Shown here: positions 1 through 6,293 of the stretch, in pieces
Numbering within the stretch: the first letter of the stretch is position 1
How the letters are laid out: every line of letters begins with the position of its first letter
Assembly: GCA_964557205.1 (NCBI GenBank)
Contig: CAZKZI010000074.1
Coordinates: 1 to 15,334 of the forward strand
From: JAQVQN01 sp964557205
GTDB lineage: Bacteria > Verrucomicrobiota > Kiritimatiellia > RFP12 > UBA1067
DNA: 15,334 bases
Direction: 5' to 3'
Translations under genes and position numbers: made by a program
The notes under the pieces: model-generated
Told to the model about the DNA's origin: nothing
The model's input: the letters and a program-made list of their open reading frames with translations, nothing else
Database searches by the model: none

Positions 1-60
1 ACCCTATGCGCCATGATGACCCGCTTTTAGAAGCATTTACTTTGACAGGTGACCCCCCAA
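1..60. other. Unresolved left-edge sequence
   Basis: The first 30 bases read in frame 1 on the plus strand as ten codons ending in TAG at 28-30, so they could be the tail of a gene entering from the left. The next 30 bases end in a run of six C followed by AA. On the minus strand from about position 59 this gives TGGGGGGTCACCTGTCAAAG, which has the TG-first form of many insertion-sequence terminal repeats. Too little is visible to name an element, and a chance ten-codon open frame is common. Bases 61-111 are AT-rich and hold no feature I can support. Confidence 0.15.
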
Positions 61-111
61 TTTGCTTTTACAGTTTTTTAGAACAAGACAACCACAAATT
101 TTACAACGCTT

Positions 112-870
112 TCATTTTGTTTTTATCGCTTCTGTTAGTACCCTGATTGCCCACCCCGAATTCCGCTTGTTATTCTTGTCCCGCTTGTTCCTGCCGATCA
201 GCAGCGTATCGTCATCTTCACTCCTGACAACACCCAAAGCACTATTGAATTTGTGCTTGCCCAACAAACGAAAACTGTCGTCCGTCCTGAGCGTCACCCC
301 TCCGTAACAGCCGAACCACCATGTCCCGTCGCTGCCACGGCCGACGGTCTGAATACCTAATAATGTCTGCCCACTCTCGATCACATGCCTCTTTATGAAT
401 TTGAATTCTTCCGTGTACTCGTATACATAATTTACCGTGTGCGTGGCGGGCAAGCCGCCGACAATATAAAACTTTTCCGCATGCCATTCCATACCCCCTG
501 CGCCATGCACCAACTCCGGCACAGCATGCCTGCCGATCAGCGCGAGCGTCCCGGCATCATGCACATATACCCACGAGTCGGCCGCGCCTGGCTCCTGATT
601 GAACTTGCCGTGGTTGACTGCCACATACACCGTGCCGTTATGCAAAGTCAAATCTCCGTAATGCGTCGGCACATCCACTTTACACAGCTCTTTCCCTTTG
701 TTGTCGGTCTTGACCAAAACCGTCGTGAATGACCAGAAAATGTTGCCCGCCGCGTCCCTGGCAATTCCTTGCAGATGCCCCTTGTATTCTCCGGGACAAT
801 TGATCCTGTCCTCCGCGCCGCAAAACCCCATCAATCCGCACACCGCCAACACAATCAACATGCTTCGCAT
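112..870 (-). CDS. Secreted protein of unknown function with beta-propeller-like segments
   Basis: A 252-residue protein. The ATG at 870 is chosen because GGAGG lies about 10 nt upstream and the product then begins with a signal peptide (Met-Arg, a hydrophobic stretch at about residues 4-16, likely cleavage after Cys-Gly-Ala near residue 19). An in-frame TTG at 900 and ATG at 885 only add a polar leader. The mature part is rich in Gly, Trp, Tyr and His and has blade-like segments: HLQGIARDAAGNIFW (32-46), DLTLHNGTVYVAVN (73-86), DSWVYVHDA (98-106), GMEWHAEKFYIVGGLP (126-141) and LGIQT...WWFGCYG (171-190). These resemble the NHL/YVTN style of beta-propeller strands. Proteins of this pattern are familiar as hypothetical secreted proteins in PVC genomes, but I know of no assigned activity. 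It follows the M28 gene by 47 nt and may be the last gene of the argC transcript. The C-terminus (about 228-237) is unusually basic and Asn-rich. Confidence 0.8.
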   Translation of the reverse strand: MRSMLIVLAVCGLMGFCGAEDRINCPGEYKGHLQGIARDAAGNIFWSFTTVLVKTDNKGKELCKVDVPTHYGDLTLHNGTVYVAVNHGKFNQEPGAADSWVYVHDAGTLALIGRHAVPELVHGAGGMEWHAEKFYIVGGLPATHTVNYVYEYTEEFKFIKRHVIESGQTLLGIQTVGRGSDGTWWFGCYGGVTLRTDDSFRLLGKHKFNSALGVVRSEDDDTLLIGRNKRDKNNKRNSGWAIRVLTEAIKTK

Positions 871-917
871 TTTCCTGCCCTCCATTGAACTTGTTATCAA
901 AATTATGACCTCTCCGG

Positions 918-1949
918 CTAATCAGACATCAGCCGGTTCAGCATTTCCATGACTATCCGTCCGGTGACCAACAGGCTGTCGGCGCAGATTTTGTCAAGCG
1001 TGTCCGCCGGGGTGTGCCAAAAGTCGTTCTTCCCTGTACAGCTGCCGAATTCGAAATCGATCAGGTTGACCGCCGGATAACCCAATTCCAAAAATGCCTG
1101 ATGGTCGTCGTAAATGATCCCGTCAAAGAGTCCGACCTTGTCACGGTCACCGGTGGCTTCCGCCGCCTCCAGCGTTAAGAGACGCAATGCGGCCGTGCTG
1201 TTGCGTGGCACCGTCAGACGCAGGTCGCGGTCACCCACCATATCCATCAATATCACGGCGTGTATCTTCGAGCCCGCCTCTTTCTGTTGCCTCGCCAGCC
1301 TCTTGCTGCCGTGAAAACCGTCGCGCTTGCTGTAAGCCAGCATGCACTCTTCTCCGTCCATAAACCCGCAGAGTATATTGTGACGGTGCGACCCCGCCGC
1401 CTGCAACGTCGTCGCCATCTCGATCAGGAGTCCGGTCGATGATCCGCTGTCATTGGCACCTTGAAACCCGCCGCCAATGCCGCTCATGGTATCGAAATGC
1501 GAAAGCAGTATGACCCATTCGCCACTGTTGCCGGGAATCGTCGCCAGCACGTTATGGAATTGTTTCGAACCGCGTGGCGTTGGATCCGTGAAAGTATCGA
1601 TCTCCACCGCAAGCCCGCGCCCTTTTAATCGCTCCGCGATCCACTGCGCGGCGCGTTCCGCGCCTGGCGTACCCGCGTCACGCGGCGTGCAATCTTTCAC
1701 CAGCGCCGTCACAAGCGCAAAGGCGTTGGAAGCCTGAGCATCCGTGAAAATTAGAGCGGGCGCATGAGGCGCGGCTGAGCCGTAAGACGGCTTGTCTCCG
1801 CAACCGGACAGCAGAGCGGCCGACAAGATGATTGGTAAGATTAGTGCCTTGCAAACCAAGCAAAACCGCAAGAAGACAAGCTGTTTGGGAATGATGTATT
1901 GTCGGATTGCTGGAATGATGGAATGTCTTCGCAGTTTCATCGGTTTCAT
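918..1949 (-). CDS. M28-family zinc hydrolase lipoprotein, glutaminyl-peptide cyclotransferase-like
   Basis: About 343 residues from the ATG at 1949. A probable exported zinc aminopeptidase or glutaminyl cyclase. Numbered from that ATG, all five usual M28 metal ligands are visible: His151 (SHFDT), Asp167 (GANDSGS), Glu200/201 (DGEE), Asp236 (LMDMVGD) and His312 (WHT). The segments DGEE..YS..DGFHGSKRLA, IIYDDHQAFLELGYPAVNLI and WHTPADTLDK follow the order and wording of animal glutaminyl cyclases more than of ordinary aminopeptidases. A hydrophobic stretch ending in LLSGC (Cys50) is a clear lipobox, so the protein should be lipid-anchored outside the cytoplasm. The start is uncertain. The TTG at 1961 overlaps the parB stop, the ATG at 1949 is 8 nt past it, neither has a strong Shine-Dalgarno, and the ~50-residue leader before the lipobox is long. 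An internal TTG at 1871 would give a normal-length signal but also lacks an SD. Family membership is secure; peptidase versus cyclase is inference. Confidence 0.9.
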   Translation of the reverse strand: MKPMKLRRHSIIPAIRQYIIPKQLVFLRFCLVCKALILPIILSAALLSGCGDKPSYGSAAPHAPALIFTDAQASNAFALVTALVKDCTPRDAGTPGAERAAQWIAERLKGRGLAVEIDTFTDPTPRGSKQFHNVLATIPGNSGEWVILLSHFDTMSGIGGGFQGANDSGSSTGLLIEMATTLQAAGSHRHNILCGFMDGEECMLAYSKRDGFHGSKRLARQQKEAGSKIHAVILMDMVGDRDLRLTVPRNSTAALRLLTLEAAEATGDRDKVGLFDGIIYDDHQAFLELGYPAVNLIDFEFGSCTGKNDFWHTPADTLDKICADSLLVTGRIVMEMLNRLMSD

Positions 1950-1957
1950 TGCCCGTA

Positions 1958-3025
1958 TCAATCCAGCTTGATGCCGAGCAGGTTCAGCATGCGGTCAAGG
2001 TCATCATTATCGTAAAAATCAATCTCCAAAACACCTTTGGTATGCTTGCCGTTAGCGTGCGTGACCCCCGGCGACAACCTCACGGCCGTCCCGAAATGCT
2101 TGTGCAGTCGGTCGCAAAGATCGCGCACATAACTATCCGGCAGATCAGACTTGCCGGACCGTCGCGCACCGTCACCTTCGATCGCGGCCTTGCGTCGACG
2201 TATGGCCTTTTCCAAAGAACGTACCGTCAAGTCTTCCGTGACGCACTTGCGGCCCAGCAGTGTCTGCTCAGTCGTGTCTGTCAGACCCAACAAGACTTTC
2301 GCATGCCCTGTCGACAGCAATCCGCTGCCCACAAGCTGCTTGACCTCATCCGGCAGATCGAGCAGGCGCAAGGCGTTGGCCACACTGGCGCGGGCTTTGC
2401 CGACCCTGTCAGCCACGTCCTGCTGCGTGAGATTGAAGCTCTCTGCCAGAGTGCGGTAACCCTCGGCTTCTTCAATCACGTTGAGATCCTGCCGCTGGAT
2501 ATTCTCGATGATCGCCATCTCTGCGGCATGGCGGTCTTCCGCGTCCACCAGCACCACCGGCACTTTGGCCACGCCGGCCTCAATAGCGGCGCGCAGACGG
2601 CGCTCGCCCGCGATCAGCTCATACCGCCCCGCCGAGTTCTTACGACACACCAAAGGCTGGATCACACCGTTGGCCTTGATCGAATCCGCCAGCTCACGCA
2701 AGGCATCCTCGTCAAAAGACTGGCGCGGCTGCCACGGCGAACGGGATATCTCGGCCACCGGCACATCAAAAATCGTATGCGCCGTGTCCACCGTCGGCTT
2801 GAGGTCTGACACGTTAACTCCCAAACCCGCCGACACGGCCGGGTGCTGTTTAGGCGGCACCACTACAGGTGCCGGCGTGTCCGTACCCTGCGCACGGCCG
2901 ATCAGAGCACCCAGCCCACGACCCAATCCCGGCCGGTGCGCGCGCTGCGTGACAGCGGCGGCCGGCCTAGCTTTTTCAACCGGCTTTTGGACGTTTTTAC
3001 GCCCCGATTTTTTTTTAGAACTCAT
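1958..3025 (-). CDS. parB: Chromosome-partitioning protein ParB/Spo0J
   Basis: A 355-residue ParB-type CTP-dependent DNA clamp that loads at parS and spreads to organise and segregate the origin region. The N-terminus is Lys/Arg-rich and carries RPGLGRGLGALIG (31-43), the short motif through which ParB proteins stimulate the ParA ATPase. Next come the ParB/Srx nuclease-like fold with SPWQPR (96-101), GERRLRA (140-146, CTP-binding box) and ENIQRQDLNVIEEA (174-187). A helix-turn-helix for parS follows (about 199-222), then a C-terminal dimerisation region ending in an acidic-hydrophobic helix. The ATG at 3025 overlaps the argC stop in an ATGA, so translation is probably coupled. No parA lies beside it and I see no parS palindrome (TGTTTCACGTGAAACA-like) in the window. 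The retained ParA-contact motif suggests the partner is encoded elsewhere. Confidence 0.96.
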   Translation of the reverse strand: MSSKKKSGRKNVQKPVEKARPAAAVTQRAHRPGLGRGLGALIGRAQGTDTPAPVVVPPKQHPAVSAGLGVNVSDLKPTVDTAHTIFDVPVAEISRSPWQPRQSFDEDALRELADSIKANGVIQPLVCRKNSAGRYELIAGERRLRAAIEAGVAKVPVVLVDAEDRHAAEMAIIENIQRQDLNVIEEAEGYRTLAESFNLTQQDVADRVGKARASVANALRLLDLPDEVKQLVGSGLLSTGHAKVLLGLTDTTEQTLLGRKCVTEDLTVRSLEKAIRRRKAAIEGDGARRSGKSDLPDSYVRDLCDRLHKHFGTAVRLSPGVTHANGKHTKGVLEIDFYDNDDLDRMLNLLGIKLD

Positions 3026-4077
3026 GGGTAGTTTCCCGGACGGTTAAGACCCGCGTTTTCCGGCAGGCCAAACATCAGATTCATATTCTGCAAGGCCGAC
3101 CCGGCCTGACCTTTGACGAGATTGTCGATATGTGAAACAATGCGCAGACGGTTGAGGCGCTGATCCACGCTGACCACAAGGTTACAGTAATTGGTCCCGC
3201 GCACATTCATGGTGCCGATTGCCGCAGTGCTGCCGTAAATGCGCACAAACGGGCTGTCCTTGTAAAAATCGCGATAAAGCTCCAACAGCTCAGCCTCGGT
3301 GACCGCGGTCTCGAGATCGCCATAAAGCGTCGACAGTATGCCGCGGCAGACCGGCACCACCTGCCCCGTGAAAGTCACCTTGATGTCCGTCCCTGCCTGC
3401 ATGCTAAGCTCATGCTCGATCTCGCAGACGTGTTGATGCCCCGCGAGCTTGTAAGCGTTCATCTGCTCGTAACGCGCCGGATAATGGAAGGCCGCGTTGA
3501 CCTTTTTGCCGGCCCCCGACACTCCGGTCTTGCAGTCGCAAATGATGCTGTAAGGCTTGACTAAGCGCTGCTTGGCGGCAGGTGCCAAGCCCAAGATACA
3601 ACTGCACGCGAAACAGCCGGGGTTGCCGACCACATCCGCTTTGCGTATCTCGTCGCGGTGCAGTTCGGCTAAGCCGTAAGCGTTTTTACCGAGCAGATCC
3701 GGCGCGGCATGTTCCGTAGGTTTGCCGATGCGCGCAGCGTAGTCGGCGTAAGCCTCCGGTGTGGTGAAACGGAAATCACCACTGTAGTCGATCACCTTGG
3801 CGCCCTTGTCAAGCTCGCCGTGCGCCTTGGCCATGCCGACCAGGTCGGGCGTCGCAAAGAAAACCACATCCGCCGGCTCCAACGCCGACGGGGCGTCCGC
3901 TGCCACCAGCGGCATATCGCAAAATCCCGCCAGATGCGGATACAACTTGGATACCGGAGTTCCGATATCCTCCATCTCAACCAAAGCGGTCAAGCAGGCA
4001 TCCGGGTGCTGCACCACCAGTTCAATGATCCCGACCCCGCCAAAACCCGAAGCTCCGACAACTTTTACCCGTATCAT
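3022..4077 (-). CDS. argC: N-acetyl-gamma-glutamyl-phosphate reductase
   Basis: A 351-residue cytoplasmic enzyme that reduces N-acetyl-glutamyl-5-phosphate with NADPH to the semialdehyde, the third step of arginine/ornithine synthesis. The Rossmann start VVGASGFGGVGIIEL (6-20), catalytic Cys155 in GNPGCFA, GVSGAGKKVN (185-194) and the active-site His pair in GHQHVCEIE (213-221) are all present in the expected order, and the length fits the long (type 1) family. Two small deviations are GGVGII where many ArgCs have GAELL in the dinucleotide loop, and Cys in place of Pro in the HxHxPEI motif. The ATG at 4077 has a good SD, AAGGA, 4 nt upstream. It is the first gene of an argC-parB-M28 transcription unit and no other arg gene is in view. 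A LysY-type reductase is possible in principle, but the motifs read as ArgC. Confidence 0.95.
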   Translation of the reverse strand: MIRVKVVGASGFGGVGIIELVVQHPDACLTALVEMEDIGTPVSKLYPHLAGFCDMPLVAADAPSALEPADVVFFATPDLVGMAKAHGELDKGAKVIDYSGDFRFTTPEAYADYAARIGKPTEHAAPDLLGKNAYGLAELHRDEIRKADVVGNPGCFACSCILGLAPAAKQRLVKPYSIICDCKTGVSGAGKKVNAAFHYPARYEQMNAYKLAGHQHVCEIEHELSMQAGTDIKVTFTGQVVPVCRGILSTLYGDLETAVTEAELLELYRDFYKDSPFVRIYGSTAAIGTMNVRGTNYCNLVVSVDQRLNRLRIVSHIDNLVKGQAGSALQNMNLMFGLPENAGLNRPGNYP

Positions 4078-4106
4078 AAAATCCTTATACGCTAAAATTT
4101 TTAAAT

Positions 4107-4135
4107 ACTATACAAAATTTTCTTAGAGTTCTAAA
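4107..4135 (-). promoter_or_regulatory. Promoter of the argC-parB-M28 operon
   Basis: On the minus strand TTTAGA (4130-4135) is followed after 17 nt by TATAGT (4107-4112), with TG directly before the -10. That is 4/6 and 5/6 matches to sigma70 consensus at ideal spacing. Transcription would begin near 4100, leaving about 23 nt before the argC ATG and just room for the AAGGA ribosome-binding site. The region is AT-rich compared with its surroundings. A dyad and three phased repeats overlap the -35 (separate entry). Confidence 0.6.
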
Positions 4136-4149
4136 GAGTTTTAGGAGTT
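4122..4149. repeat. Three phased ~10-bp repeats with a dyad over the argC -35
   Basis: Plus-strand units CTTAGAGTT, CTAAAGAGTT and TTAGGAGTT follow one another directly, putting GAGTT at 4126, 4136 and 4145, about one helical turn apart. The first boundary also forms the inverted repeat TTAGA-GT-TCTAA (4123-4134), which covers part of the -35 box. This layout suits an operator for the argC operon but does not match the Escherichia coli ARG box. Slippage-type duplication is an alternative. Just upstream, GCTGC-CGC-GCAGC (about 4154-4166, minus sense) can form a 5-bp hairpin, but no T-run follows it, so I do not call it a terminator for the rdgC-like gene. Confidence 0.45.
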
Positions 4150-4171
4150 GGCCGCTGCGCGGCAGCCATTT

Positions 4172-5296
4172 TCAAGATTCGTCGCCCAAGGCGGGCATAG
4201 CATGCTCGCCGACGTGGGTGATCCACTCGCGCATCCCCGACAGTGTCGCATCCCATTGCTGCCGGTTGCCTCTAGCATCCAGAAAACGGTCATAAAGCGC
4301 TAATAAAGCCGTCCAGAAGGTTTCGATGAAGAGCATGCGCTCTTGGAAACGACCAACCGGGTCGAGTTGTTCGCCCTTGGGCAACTTGAGCGACCGCACC
4401 GCGAAGTCAACGTCCAGAGTGGCGGAGTACATCTCATCTTTAACCGCGATGCTGACCTTAGCTCGCCGAAGCTTCTTGCCGCAATAAAGCGCCGTGCCGG
4501 CCTCGCGGCTGTTGAGCGGCATGCCCTTGCGCAAGACCGCCTCATGCGCCCCTTGCCCCTCGCGGAAGAAAATCAGCGGACCCTCCAGCATCACGCCGAA
4601 CTCACGCCCGTCCGGCAGATGATAAACCCCGCCTTCTTTATCCCAGATGAACCAAAGCCAAGTCAAGAAGTCCATGCCCAAAGTACTTTCGTGCGGGCTC
4701 TCCAAAGAGATGTCGGGTGAAAAACTTGTTGGTGCCAGATCGTTGGCGTTAAGACTTTTACGACGGATCGCAGCGGTCTCTGGGGTCAGCAATATCGGCA
4801 CTGCGCCGGCAGTCTCCCGAAAAGCGAGCGATAAGGCGTCGACCTGTTTGTCCGAGAGCGCTCCGGCCAAAAGCAGGTTGTTGCGGAAGTCCACCACCAC
4901 GGGGATGCTGTTCAGAGTAGGCGGCATTGTCGGCTGCAAAGCCTCGAAAACCCGCTGCCTGATCTCGGCCTTGGCGGTCCGACTCAGAAACTCCACACCG
5001 CGCGCGCGCAACTCTACCTCTTCCTCCATGCAGACATGCGCCCGCAAAAGTGAAGCCGACACCTTCTTTTCGGCGCGCAGAAGCTGCGCGTGGAGGTAAG
5101 ACCCCAGCACGCACCGCTCGTCACTCAAATCGCGGTCGAAAAGATGCCGCCAGCCCACCCAGCCCGAGATCGGCTCGCGCCCCAATGAAATTATCGGCGG
5201 TGCCACGTTACGCGCGAATTCTTCGATCAAACCGGAGTCGTACTCGCGCTGCAGATAGAACATACGGAAACTAACACTGCCACTTTCAAAAGCCAT
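4172..5296 (-). CDS. RdgC-like recombination-associated protein
   Basis: A 374-residue protein. The ATG at 5296 is chosen because AAGGATAAT precedes it; the upstream in-frame GTG at 5320 has no comparable SD. The order of segments follows RdgC, a DNA-binding ring protein that limits RecA activity. These are: an N-terminal SVSFRMFYL strand, a GWVGW segment (45-49), LLRAEKKVSASLLR (72-85), a Glu-rich helix then LSRTAKAEIRQRVFEAL (104-120), VVVDFRNNLLLAGALSDKQVDAL (133-155), and AVPILLTPE (165-173). The C-terminal half has FLTWLWFIWDKEGG (210-223), GTALYCGKKLRRAKV (267-281) and SLKLPKG (302-308). These fit the divergent RdgC-like group of non-proteobacteria, and the protein is about 70 residues longer than E. 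coli RdgC (~300). The assignment rests on pattern recall without an alignment. It has its own promoter, divergent from the DUF1080 gene. Confidence 0.72.
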   Translation of the reverse strand: MAFESGSVSFRMFYLQREYDSGLIEEFARNVAPPIISLGREPISGWVGWRHLFDRDLSDERCVLGSYLHAQLLRAEKKVSASLLRAHVCMEEEVELRARGVEFLSRTAKAEIRQRVFEALQPTMPPTLNSIPVVVDFRNNLLLAGALSDKQVDALSLAFRETAGAVPILLTPETAAIRRKSLNANDLAPTSFSPDISLESPHESTLGMDFLTWLWFIWDKEGGVYHLPDGREFGVMLEGPLIFFREGQGAHEAVLRKGMPLNSREAGTALYCGKKLRRAKVSIAVKDEMYSATLDVDFAVRSLKLPKGEQLDPVGRFQERMLFIETFWTALLALYDRFLDARGNRQQWDATLSGMREWITHVGEHAMPALGDES

Positions 5297-5376
5297 ATTA
5301 TCCTTATTGCCTTTCTGCACATGTAACCCGCCCCTCTAGGATACGCCAAACGCTTTATTCTTTGCTATATGCGGTC

Positions 5377-5405
5377 ACTTTACCATAACCGCGCTGTCAC
5401 GGCAA
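5377..5405 (-). promoter_or_regulatory. Promoter of the rdgC-like gene
   Basis: On the minus strand TTGCCG (5400-5405) and TAAAGT (5377-5382) are separated by 17 nt. Each matches sigma70 consensus at 4/6, and TGG directly upstream of the -10 gives an extended -10. The start site would fall near 5370, about 74 nt upstream of the ATG at 5296. Matches are moderate, so this is a candidate. Confidence 0.4.
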
Positions 5406-5421
5406 CTCGTCACAAGCGCTC

Positions 5422-5451
5422 TTGCCACCATTCGGCTGCCTGCGCTATACT
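5422..5451 (+). promoter_or_regulatory. Promoter of the DUF1080 gene, probably leaderless
   Basis: TTGCCA (5422-5427) and TATACT (5446-5451) match sigma70 consensus at 5/6 each with an 18-nt spacer. The usual start point, about 7 nt past the -10, falls on or next to the ATG at 5458. No Shine-Dalgarno is visible between the -10 and the ATG, so the mRNA probably lacks a 5' leader. Confidence 0.6.
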
Positions 5452-5457
5452 TGCCTC

Positions 5458-6114
5458 ATGAAAAATTTCGCCGCATATCTTTTTATGGTCGCCGCCTTAG
5501 CCGCCCACGCCGAGCCCGTCCGCCTCTTCAACGGCAGGGACCTGACCGGATGGAAAGTGGCCGACATGTTCGGCAGCGGCACGGTCAAGGTTCTCGAGGA
5601 CGGTTCAGTCGAGTGCGGGCCGGGCAACCCTATGACCGGCATCGCCTATACCAACGACCCGCCGCGTATGAACTATGAACTCTCGTTGCAAGCAGTGCGC
5701 GTCAAAGGCTCTGACTTCTTCGCGGCTCTCACCATACCCGTCGAGCAGCACTTTTGCACCGTGATCATCGGCGGCTGGGGCGGCGGCCTCTGCGGCGTGT
5801 CTTCCGTCGACTACATGGACGCAGCCGAAAACCCTTGGTCTGAAGGCGTCAACCTCGAAAACGAACGCTGGTACACCCTGCGCGTACGCGTCACCCCCGG
5901 CGTCCTGCAGGTCTTCCTCGACGAGAATATCTACACCACCCGCATCGAGTTCGACGAGGCGTCGCGCTTCAGCCTGCGATCCGGCAGCGACATCGACAAG
6001 ACCAAGCCCCTCGGCCTCGCCACCTACCGCACCCTGGCCCGCTGGCGCAACTTCACCATCACCCCCATCACCGAACTTAAACCGGACGACAAACCCAAAG
6101 GCGCAAACCTGTAA
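5458..6114 (+). CDS. Secreted DUF1080 (3-keto-disaccharide hydrolase-like) protein
   Basis: A 218-residue protein from the ATG at 5458. An in-frame TTG at 5422 sits inside the promoter and is not used here. The signal peptide is MKNFAAYLFMVAALAAHA with likely cleavage before Glu19. The mature protein opens with VRLFNGRDLTGWKV (21-34), the hallmark of DUF1080, a concanavalin/LamG-like jelly-roll very common in PVC genomes and linked in some members to 3-keto-glycoside hydrolysis or sugar binding. Further beta-strand segments include NYELSLQAV (72-80), RWYTLRVRVTPGVLQVFLDE (137-156) and LGLATYRTLARWRNFTITPI (185-204), the typical closing strand of the fold. This is a short single-domain form. 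There is no adjacent sugar transport or glycosidase gene, so the substrate cannot be inferred from context. Fold assignment is firm and catalytic activity is open. Confidence 0.88.
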   Translation: MKNFAAYLFMVAALAAHAEPVRLFNGRDLTGWKVADMFGSGTVKVLEDGSVECGPGNPMTGIAYTNDPPRMNYELSLQAVRVKGSDFFAALTIPVEQHFCTVIIGGWGGGLCGVSSVDYMDAAENPWSEGVNLENERWYTLRVRVTPGVLQVFLDENIYTTRIEFDEASRFSLRSGSDIDKTKPLGLATYRTLARWRNFTITPITELKPDDKPKGANL

Positions 6115-6293
6115 CGCCAAACCGCCTCACTCACGCATCCCCGCCAGCTTAGTTCAACACTTTAGCCCACACTTAATCGGTTACGCTTCGTCGAATCGTT
6201 TAGTCGATGGTTGCTCTTCACATTTTCGCTCCAATGTAGTAAATTGTCGCCGTCCACGAATACGCACACCAATCACAGCTAACGGAAAACATT

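Noticed and set aside
112..870. Glutamine cyclotransferase of the plant/Zymomonas beta-propeller type, as an odd pair with the neighbouring QC-like M28 enzyme
   Set aside because: It would be an attractive pairing, but the family's characteristic motifs (FTQGL, GWGLT, LNELE) are not present in the sequence.
1949..2809. 286-codon open frame on the plus strand, opposite parB
   Set aside because: It lies wholly antisense to a clearly recognisable parB, has low-complexity His/Arg/Gln-rich content typical of mirror frames in GC-rich genes, and shows no domain.
3121..3140. GTGAAACA half-site inside argC as a possible parS
   Set aside because: The other half does not match (GTCGATAT rather than TGTTTCAC), and the bases encode a conserved argC stretch.
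6115..6293. Promoter or small RNA between the DUF1080 and aminotransferase genes
   Set aside because: TAGTAA has no -35 match at 16-18 nt, and the short palindrome TTCG-T-CGAA is too small to support an RNA or operator.
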